Shown: positions 55,700 to 64,000 of the stretch, piece after piece
Layout of the letters: each line of letters begins with the position of its first letter
How positions within the stretch are numbered: position 1 is the first letter of the stretch
NCBI GenBank assembly: GCA_015680685.1
Contig: MNCI01036287.1
Location: 65,767-129,766 of the forward strand
Direction: 5' to 3'
Origin: Gnetum montanum
Taxonomy: Eukaryota; Streptophyta; Gnetopsida; Gnetales; Gnetaceae
Length of the DNA: 64,000 bases
The notes under the pieces: generated by a model
Databases searched by the model: none
What the model saw: the letters and a program-made list of their open reading frames with translations, nothing else
What the model was told of the DNA's origin: nothing
Translations under genes and position numbers: made by a program

Positions 55700-57680
55700 A
55701 TGCATCCCATAGTAACTACAATAACATGGCAAGATTTGATTGGTCCTTACCAATATAACTTATTGACATATTATTGGAAAGGACATTTATGACATTATCT
55801 TTGAATTTTGACATATAGATAAAATTTTAAGTGAATTCAACATCACTTGGATTACTTTGCTTCCTAAGAAAGAATGTTCTTCTAACATTTAGGATTTCTT
55901 TGCTCTATTATCTATAAAATTATTTCCAAATTCATGGAAAATCACATTAGTTCAATGATGAATGAGATTGTAGCACTAGAACAAGCAATATTTATTAAAG
56001 GAAGACACATTCTAGATAAGGTTCTTCTAACTCAAGAACTCCTTTATTTTGCAAAATTTTATAGTTCTCCAAGTATTGCTCTCAAATTGGACATAAGTAA
56101 AGCTTATGACCAAATATCTTGGAATTACATGGATGCTATTTTAGCTAGTTATGATTTTCCTTATCATTTTCTTTGAAAAATTTCTCACTACTACAAGGGT
56201 ACTTGCTTATCTAATCTTCTTGATGGTAATTAGGTTGGAGATTTTTTAGCTACCAATGGTCTTAGATAAGGGTACCCTATCTCTCATTTTTTATTTGTGT
56301 TAGCTATGGAAGATTTGAAAGCCCTCTTATGTTATCATCAAAAGATTAGAAATTCAAGAGGCATTACTCATAATTTTGGCTATAGCTTTACCCATTCTCA
56401 ATTTGTTGATGATACTTTCTTATTCCTTGAAGGGTCAAGTGATTCATTAAACCAAGGCATTGAAATCCTAGAAAAATTCTCAAAAGCATCAAGTTTTCTC
56501 ATTAATTTTAACAAAAGCTTGATCTAAAATTTTGGTTTCAATGAAAATAATCTTCAAAATTTTACCCAAATACTAAATTTTATGATTTTCACCTAGAAAA
56601 TATTTTAGCATTCCTCTTTTCTTTGTCCACATGAAACTCTCCATTTGGCAAGAGCCTATTGACAAATTTCAAAGAAAGCTTGAAGGTTGGAAGGAAAAAT
56701 TATTATCATAGGCTAGAAGGCTTCATTTAATTAAATTTATTTTATAGGCTACTTCTCTTTATCTCTTATAATGTTATAAGGCCCCTAGAAGTTTTTCATC
56801 CTTATTGGAAAAACATGAAAGAACTTTTTTATGGTCATCTAATGGATCCAAAAAATTTCACTCCATCAGATGGAAAACTATTTGCAAGGACACTACAAAA
56901 GGGGATTGGGACGTTCAAATCTTCAAACAAGTTAATATGGCATTCATGGGTAGGATTATTTTTTCGCTTTATTCCACAAACAAACCTTGGTTATAGGTCA
57001 TGAATGGAAAATACCTTTATGGTTACTATATATTTCATAATGCTCCTTTAGCTTCTCAAGCCTCAACATCATGGTGCAGTCTTGAACATGCTAGAGTTTG
57101 GTTTTCAAATTTTATTCATTTTAAAAATAATAATATCACATGGGTAGACTATTCTAATTGTGTGGTTAAAAGGACCTATGATACCTTATCACAAACTATG
57201 AAAGATAACCAAAAGAGCTATTGGTGGAAAGCTATTTTGATCCCCCATCATTGTATTTTTATGAAAAAAATGCTTGCATGGTAAGCCCACTATGAAGGCT
57301 CTACTTTATCATAAAGGCATTGTATTTGTTGATATCTACAAGCAATGCCATAATACATGTGAAACAGTAGATCGCGCCCTCTTCACTTGCCTTGGAAATA
57401 AGGATTTCTGGGATTTCTTTTATAAATGCATAGGTGATTTAATTCATAATGCTAGTTTGATAACAATACTTAGCCAATGGCCACACCTCCAATCAGTATG
57501 GCAATGTGGCAAATTTTAAGGCCTCCTCCTAGTCCAATTGTATCACATTTGGCAATACAAAAATCTCTTCATCTTCACAAGCAAAAGTCTTTTAGCATCA
57601 ACTTTGTTCATAGTGCTTTCTCATCTTGGTGTGCAACCCTACAGAATCATGGTATTTTTATTTCTAGAAGATGATTTTGT
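55700..57680 (+). pseudogene. LINE (L1-type) reverse transcriptase and zinc finger
   Basis: Reads TLLPKKE near 55855, then QAIFIKGRHILDKVLL and LKLDISKAYDQISWNYM (55980-56140), NGLR-GYPISHFLFVLAMEDL (56255-56320), HSQFVDDTFLFLEGSSD (56395-56440, the F-V-D-D catalytic box), and a thumb/linker part. From 57120 to 57520 come the zinc finger of plant LINE RTs (SYWWKAIL, CHNTCETVDRALFTCLGNKDFW). The endonuclease domain is missing upstream: a 5'-truncated copy, as usual for target-primed insertion. Several stops and frame changes. Confidence 0.85.
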
Positions 57681-58244
57681 ATTTGTATTACAGAACTAAG
57701 ATAGGGACGTTTTCTCTTTCTTCTTATGATTTTAAGTTTTATCTTCCCTTTATTACTATTTTGACTTTCATTTAAGACTAGTGGTTCCTATTTGTTTCTT
57801 TATTCTAATCATCTAGTCCTTTACGGATGTACGTTTAATTTGTTATTGTCCTCCTTCACATGTGCCCCAACCATAATAGATCCATGTTTTCCTTTTCCTT
57901 AAAAAATTATTTACAATCACAAAGTGTTAATCCATATTTCTATTTAAAAATCCTGAAGGCATCTCATTCTCTTTTTACTTTCATTACTATTTCAAATATT
58001 TTTTTTATCAAACAATGCTTTTTCACTTATTAGTGAAATGGATTGTGAGACAAATGCTAAACTTGAAAAATCAAGTATGAAGGTCTCCTCCCTCACATCT
58101 TAATGTTAGTTTTATCATAGAATATTTAGCATCTTTCTAATAGGTCATGAGCAAAGGCTATCAAGGAGTATATTTATACTTGACGTTTATCTCTAAATTT
58201 TCTTTTTTCCTATAAAAAATTGAGATTTCAACATATGATATTAG
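57681..58244 (+). other. LINE 3' UTR and junction
   Basis: AT-rich, no gene. No clear poly(A) tail separates the first LINE from the next; a 15-base T run lies at 58243-58258. Confidence 0.4.
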
Positions 58245-59330
58245 TTTTTTTTTTTTTTTGGAAAATACATTTTTTAAAACTACATTTTTTCCCACTACTC
58301 ATGAAGTTAATAAAGAAGGTGTTGCTATTCTTTTTAATAAAAATTGGACTGAAAAATTTTTAAAGTCATGTGTTGATAACCTTGAAAAAGAGTTATTTGG
58401 ATTATTTAACTTAGAGAAAAGGGTGAGTTTGGACTCTGTAATATTTATGCTCCTAATAATTTAGAAGATTGATCAGATATTTGGAAATATCTTCTATCTC
58501 TACCTAAAGTGCCTTGGATTATTAGAGGATATTTCAATATGGTTGAAATTCATTTAGATAAAATTGATGATCTTCCTTCTCATATGTCTTCTTAAGAAAA
58601 AGAAGAATTGTGTAATTTGAAAGAAAAATATTTTCTTTCTAATGTTAGCTCTCTGTTCCTTTCCTATTTGAATTAGAAGCAGTATACTTGGTGTAATCAT
58701 CAATAAGGTAATAATAAAATTTCTTATCAACTTAATATATTTTACATCTTTAATGTTTTCTTTTGGAAGCTTACAAGGAAAGTAGAAGTGCATATAGACG
58801 CTACATTGTTAGATCATTTTTCTCTTTAAAATTAATTCTTCATCCTTTTAAAAGCATGAATGTTTTTGTATGAATGTTAATATGTTCATAGAATGCAGTG
58901 GAAAAAATATTTTAAAGTCTTTATAGAATGCAAAAACAAAAAAAGTCTATTGGTGATATTTTTTGAATTGGCTAGTGGGAGTGAACTATTTGTAGAGTCA
59001 ATGGTTTGAAAATTAATTGGCTAAGTGTAAGCATCAAGTTGAAGAAGATTTTGCAAAATCTATAAAGCAAATGAAAATTCTTGGAGACTATAATTTCTTT
59101 GATTTTAAAACATAAAAAGCCTTGGCTAAAGTTCATTATGCTAAATAATGGTGGTTTTCTTTTGAAGCTAAAAGTGCTTTCACTAAAATTTATGTGGGTG
59201 CTTTTGAATAAGAGCAAGGTCTAATCATTTTCCTACCCTAGAGAAGAAATTTTTCAGGATTGGTTGTAAGGATGAAAACTTGAAAAAGCATCCTTAAAAC
59301 CATTTTACTTCTTTTTTAGACTCCCTTTTC
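58245..59330 (+). pseudogene. LINE endonuclease domain and linker
   Basis: APE-type endonuclease motifs: KEGVAILFNKNW (58317), CNIYAPNNLED (58440), PWIIRGYFNMVE (58512, where GDFN is usual, so Asp is changed to Tyr), QYTWCNHQ (58680), and LLDHFSL (58810). The linker before RT follows (VEEDFAKSIKQMKILGDYNFF). It stops before RT. It lies downstream of an RT domain on the same strand, so it belongs to a second LINE copy cut at its 3' side, or the order is rearranged. Confidence 0.75.
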
Positions 59331-62300
59331 CATGATCTGATGTGCTCTAAATTTTTTAAATACTATTATTTATTTTTTAATATTTGATAACCCCCCCTTA
59401 ATTTTATGGTGTTGTTCAAAAGAGGATATATTTTTTTTCATTAGCTAGTTTGATGCGATGAGTTTTTTTATTTTTTATTGGTTAGTATGTAGTTTTCTAT
59501 ATAGTTTGAAAATTTTGAATGTAGTATACTTTTGTTAGGATAACAGGTATACATTTTAGTTGATTTGGATGATATAAGAGTTGTATGCCAGTATGTATGA
59601 TGACTACATGTATTTTACATTAGTTTATATGGGGGTACATGTATTATAGTTTAGTTTATATAATGGATGCTTAGTGTAGTGTATATAGGGCAAAGCATGT
59701 TAAGCTTTTATGTCTTTTTCTAAATATTTATTTATGGTTTTTGATTGATAAGCTATTTCTTCAATTTAGGGATTCATTCAGGTGTGCCTAAGACATGTCC
59801 CTAGGCTATCAACATAGCAACTACATAGTAAGTATAAAGGAGATGTTGGTAATGGGCTTTGAACCTAACACCTATAAGTATAAAGTTGTGCAAGCTAATC
59901 TACTAGAAGATGAATCATCTTCTTTTCATTCAAAAAAGGTATTTTCCATGATTTATTTACTATGTAGATGTTTCCTTTCCTATCTCGATAGGTCCCAAAG
60001 CTTAGTGTAGTGATGTTCTTTTATTTCTCAAGTAAGTGGCTTGTTAATAGTAGTGAGACTACATGGCTTGTGTTTAAGAATGTCTAAGTGTTTGTACTAC
60101 TAGTTGTTAGGTGTAAAAAATATGATCATGTGTATTGCAAGTGTGTGTATATATATATATAATAACACTATTATTATAAGGATCATTATCCAAAGCCATA
60201 ATGCTCATCCTACTAAGAGGGATTCCAGAAAGATTGGTAGCTAAATGAAAGCCTAACCTATTTGAGTGGCTACACCGAGGCTCAAACCCAATGTTGTTAT
60301 TATACAAGGTATATATATAGTTTTCATTTTTTAAGAAAGATAATAGTTAGAATCATCAAAATTTATTCTTGTTATTTTATTATATTAGGGGTGCTTATAC
60401 TATTGAGTAGTTTATATGAGGGGCACATAATATAGTTTATATAGCATGTAGGATGTTAGGCTTTTGTTTTCTTAAGAGAGATGGTAGTTAGAATGGGTAG
60501 ACATAGATTTGTAAAATAGTTGTAAATATATTTGCATTTTGTTATTAATGGGTTAATTATTTTATTTAGGTATTATGTCTAAGAGTTTTTTTTATTATAT
60601 TAGTTTTGTTATAAAGTTTGTAAAGGATTAGAGGTTTCTTTTTGAAGATAGGAAGTAATTAAAACTACTAGAATTTATTTGTTAAAATTAGAAATTTATA
60701 TGGGAGGAATGACTCTTCCTTAGTGTTGTTATAAGGACTATATTATAGTTTATAAATGATGTAGCTTGTATGGATTTTAGTTTTGTTGTACAAAGATAAT
60801 AGATAGGATGTACTTTCTATATGTGGTATTTTATTCTATGTAGGATGATAGGTTTGATATTGTATGTTAAAAGATCGTTTATATAAGGGGTATGTGTATT
60901 GTAGTTTATTTTATACAAGTGATACATAATATAGCCTATATAAGGCATAGCATGTTAGGCATTGCATGTTTTTTTAAGATAATAATTATTATGGGTATAG
61001 TAGGTTGGTAGAATACTTTTAATTTTATTTGTGTTTTTTTATTCATAGGTTATCTCTTGATTTTAGTGATTTTTTCAGGTGGTGTGGGCATTACGTTGTT
61101 GTTGTTAACATCATCATCATCCTATATTTATCCAAATAAAATTAGGTTGATACATGAGTTCTTTTTATCTATTCACCTCTAAAAAGAGCTAGATGTTTTA
61201 TTTATTTGTAGTTTGATTGTTTCTTTCCATGTCTTCTTTAGTTTTCCTTTGAATGGCTTTTCTAGAATAGTATTGTAGTAACCTTTATTTATAGACTCAT
61301 TATATTATCTTCTTTACACATGTCCAAGCCATCTAGGGTGTCTTATTAAGAGTGTCAATGTTCTAGGTTTCCATATAAAAGTTTTGTCACTAGACAAGGG
61401 CATCCTTGTCTACTTTTCACAAAATTCAAGTGATGATGTTAGGCATTGTTTCTAGAGGATGTTCTAGCAACTTATTACCCATTTTCCATAGCAGTTAGAT
61501 CCTATGAATACTACACATCACATTGGAGGAATGCTTTAGCATCTACAAAATCTTAAAAAGAACTCATCCATGAGATTTGGTAAGGTTTTACAATTGGTTG
61601 CTAACCTAACACTAAACCTCCTCCTTTTGTATCCAAGCTTGGGACGTTGTTGTTGTCATAAGATGTATATATTATAGTATTATATTTTTTTTAAATAAAG
61701 GTAATAGTTACAACTAGTAGAATTTATTTCTAGTTTAAAAAATAAAACATCTAGAGATAGGCTTATAAAATAGTTGTAAGTATATTTATGTTTTGTTATT
61801 AATGTATTAATTATTAAATTTAGGAATTTATTTGTGAGGTGTAGGTATTACATTGGTCTTATTATAATGAGTATATATTATATTTGAGAAATATACATTC
61901 TTTTATAAGTGTTTGGATTATTATTTATAGTTTTAATTTTGTATGATTTCTAAGATGTTTCTTTAGTACTTCATAGTTGAAAACTCATTTTTTGAATGAA
62001 TGAAACTATCAAAGATTATGGATTCTCCTATCTTGAGAAACATGAATAAGAAGGATTCCCATGCAAGGTTAGAGACATAAACAAAGGACCTAATGAGAGA
62101 AAATCAAATGGTAAGGAGGTACTTCATGATAGAGGGCCTCATCTCAAACTCCATTAGTCATTCTCATATCAATAAGCAAGTAAGGTAAGTCATGGTAAGT
62201 TTGTATTCCCTTTCTTGAGAAATTAAACATAGGCTAGTTTTTGAATTTTTTTTAAATTTTATAAACATATACTTTATGAATTCTTTAATCATCAAAGAAA

Positions 62301-62900
62301 ACATATCTTAATTCATGATATTATAGAAAAAGAATATCAAAGAAAGATCAAGGTAGTATAGTTATCTTTCATGTTATCTTATGAATTATTTAGCTATTTA
62401 CATGTCCTTAAAAAATTTTATCCTTAAAAAAACTATATATTTGAGAAACAAGAGAAAAATATTGCATCCACTTTTATCATAAGATACTACTAACATTAGA
62501 AACTAGACTGCAAAAAAATGGCAAAGCAAGACATGACTGGATGATCAAGAAAGACAAAATTTGTTATGATTTGTGTCTAATAATTTTCTCTAATGTTTTT
62601 ACCTTTTTATAAACTTTGTTAGATCATTCAATATTCTTGAATAAGCAATATTGTGATAAATTAGTTGAAGATCTTAAAAGTGTTAAAGAAGATATAAGCA
62701 CATATGTAGAAGGGGCTTATACCTCATGAATTATTTTGGAATATCAATATAGGGGGAGTTCATAGAGACCTTCTCCAAGACATAGTACTTAGGTAGGCAA
62801 AAAAAGGTTTATTCATTTGGTATAAACTTGAAGGTAAAAGAGCAAGTTATTTTTCATTCAATCCTTAAATTTCTTTTATCTAAAAGTAATCATTAATTGT
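59331..62900. repeat. AT-rich zone with decayed long repeat units
   Basis: A composite unit recurs at about 59620-59790, 60400-60590, 60880-61090 and 61690-61860. Its words are tatagtttatata, cataatatagtttatat, gcatgttaggct, then aaatagttgtaa-atatttg and gttattaatg-attaatta followed by tttagg. Copies are strongly diverged. No coding sequence is convincing apart from the LINE scrap at 61130-61360. Confidence 0.5.
61130..61360 (-). pseudogene. RTE-type LINE C-terminal remnant
   Basis: Reverse strand reads RHPRWLGHV (61320-61350), then KPFKGKLKKTWKETIKLQINK (split by no stop, 61210-61270), the conserved end of plant RTE-clade LINE proteins (RWFGHV, then GRPKxTWxExI). Short and decayed. Confidence 0.55.
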
Positions 62901-62944
62901 TCAAGCTTTTGAAATTCATTTGAACATATCTCTATACCAGCGCN

Positions 62945-63317
62945 AGTTATATTATATAGTATTCATCTAAATAAAACCTCATTAGATACAATCTTCATCT
63001 CATTCATAATCAGAGAATGCACAGAGTAAATTCATGTGAAGAAAAATAGTACACACACATCCANAAAGGGAATTTCAAAAATGAATTGATGATTAAAGAT
63101 TCCTTAAGATATATGTGGTCAACATGAACATCTTAATTAGAAATTTCTTTGTTTAATCTCTTGATCAAGTTCTAGAATTTGCTCTATTTCTTAAAAGTTG
63201 GATGTGTGTGTACTATTTTTCTTCACATGAATTTACTCTGTGCATTCTCTGATTATGAATGAGATGAAGATTGTATCTAATGAGGTTTTATTTAGATGAA
63301 TACTATATAATATAACT
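62945..63317. repeat. Perfect 119-bp inverted repeat bounded by N
   Basis: 62945-63063 is the exact reverse complement of 63199-63317, with 135 bp between them. The left arm is bounded on both sides by single N (62944, 63064), which points to a misplaced contig, not a natural hairpin. Confidence 0.85.
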
Positions 63318-63327
63318 TGATGTTATC

Positions 63328-64000
63328 TGATGAGTGGCGAGGTACCCCTACACTCAACCATACGAATACGAGCATTTCACGCATGATCTAGTCGAACTCC
63401 ATAGACGGGCTAGTTGTGGTATCTAGACAGTTACTCATAGGTCGCAGTTCACTATCTTTCCACCTAGACTAGTATTAGCTTGTCACATATGGTTTAGTCC
63501 AAAGTGAGGTGTATGATGTGTTCCTATACTATTGCTACTCCTAGGGCTAATGGAAAATAACATTAACTAAACTAGGAGAGAGTTGAGAATCTAACTATCC
63601 TAAGTGTCATGAGCATCCATTCCTTAATCATCCATACACATCTTGGACCTTGTGCATGACTACCAATAGGATTACCAAATGCATGGGCTAAGTACGCTAC
63701 TGGGTTACCAAGTAGTCACACTTGAATGCTCATGATTAAGTCGTACTCATTCCACGTTACTAGGAGATAAGGGTAGAGAGATGTTAACTAAGGAAGCAGT
63801 AAATAAAAATAACAATTAAATACATAATTAAGCTAAGTGGATGCTGCAATGATGAAGTAATCTCAATCCTTATTGCCAGTCATGTGTGTGTCCATGTCAC
63901 ACTCGAATAAGGATGTCGTATAATTACAATCATCACACTACGGGCATGCACTAGGAGAAAAGGGTTGAGAAGACTAATAGACTAACTTAAATTAACTATT
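63328..64000 (-). mobile_element. LTR of type F, running off the window
   Basis: TGATGAGTGGCGAGG start; matches 54240-54953 over its whole visible length (catagacgggctagttgtgg, gtcacatatggtttagtcc, ggatgctgcaatgatgaag). Orientation is inferred from D and E. No primer binding site at its left edge, so this would be the 3' LTR or a solo LTR. Confidence 0.75.

Noticed and set aside
58554-59217. Reverse-strand frames opposite the LINE endonuclease
   Set aside because: Lys/Ile/Phe-rich shadows of the AT-rich LINE; the forward strand has clear endonuclease motifs.
60107-60307. Reverse-strand frame of 66 residues near 60.2 kb
   Set aside because: AT-rich with a (ta)n run and no domain; probably chance.
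62945-63317. Natural hairpin, MITE or microRNA precursor
   Set aside because: Perfect identity in a decayed setting and N on both sides of one arm point to an assembly artefact.
1-64000. tRNA, rRNA or ordinary host protein genes
   Set aside because: No cloverleaf or rRNA-like sequence and no intact host gene was recognised by reading; short tRNA-like matches are primer binding sites.

Overview
This window is a gene-poor, retrotransposon-packed stretch of a land-plant nuclear genome. The evidence is Ty3/gypsy elements of Tat/Athila type (tRNA-Asp-like primer binding sites, a second archaeal-like RNase H, a PR-RT intron), plant LINE fragments, no recognisable ordinary host gene, and heavy C-to-T style decay. 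A large-genome plant such as a gymnosperm fits, but the species cannot be read from the sequence.

Layout. 1-3288 is the 3' end of an Ogre/Tat-like element (integrase tail, tandem repeats, 3' LTR), inserted near the end of the LTR of element B. B (3289-10575) is a decayed full-length gypsy element with gag, protease, RT, RNase H and integrase. Element C (10576-17607) is a gag-protease-only relative with both LTRs, cut off at a one-base gap. Element X (17609-20839 plus 45094-46655) is an LTR element carrying a plant-transposon-like, coiled-coil ORF. It is split by element D (20840-45093, reverse strand), another gag-protease-only copy like C. D is in turn split by element A (25047-42507), a 17.4-kb Ogre/Tat-like element with 1.55-kb LTRs. 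X itself sits in a reverse-strand LINE (46661-48100). Then follow a reverse-strand gypsy element E (48232-55570, gag and LTRs), two plus-strand LINE pieces (RT/zinc finger at 55700-57680, endonuclease at 58245-59330), an AT-rich zone with decayed repeats and an RTE-type LINE scrap (59.3-62.9 kb), and the start of another LTR (63328-64000).

The outstanding feature is in element A. Between its protease and RT lies a 5.1-kb stretch that reads as a phase-0 intron (30620-35756). Inside it, on the opposite strand, an eight-exon gene can be modelled (35339 down to 31269). Every splice phase agrees, the total is 1084 codons with an ATG and a terminal TAA, and there are no frameshifts. The roughly 27 in-frame stops are nearly all TAG where CAG is expected, as deamination of methylated CHG sites would give. 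A tandem repeat array related to the one behind A's pol lies in the same intron.

No element looks active. Catalytic residues are lost in the integrases of A and B, the RT of B and the proteases of B, C and D. C and D share the same loss of RT-integrase, so they belong to a gag-protease subfamily that must have been moved by enzymes supplied in trans. Several isolated N characters mark assembly joins, three of them with duplicated or inverted contig ends.
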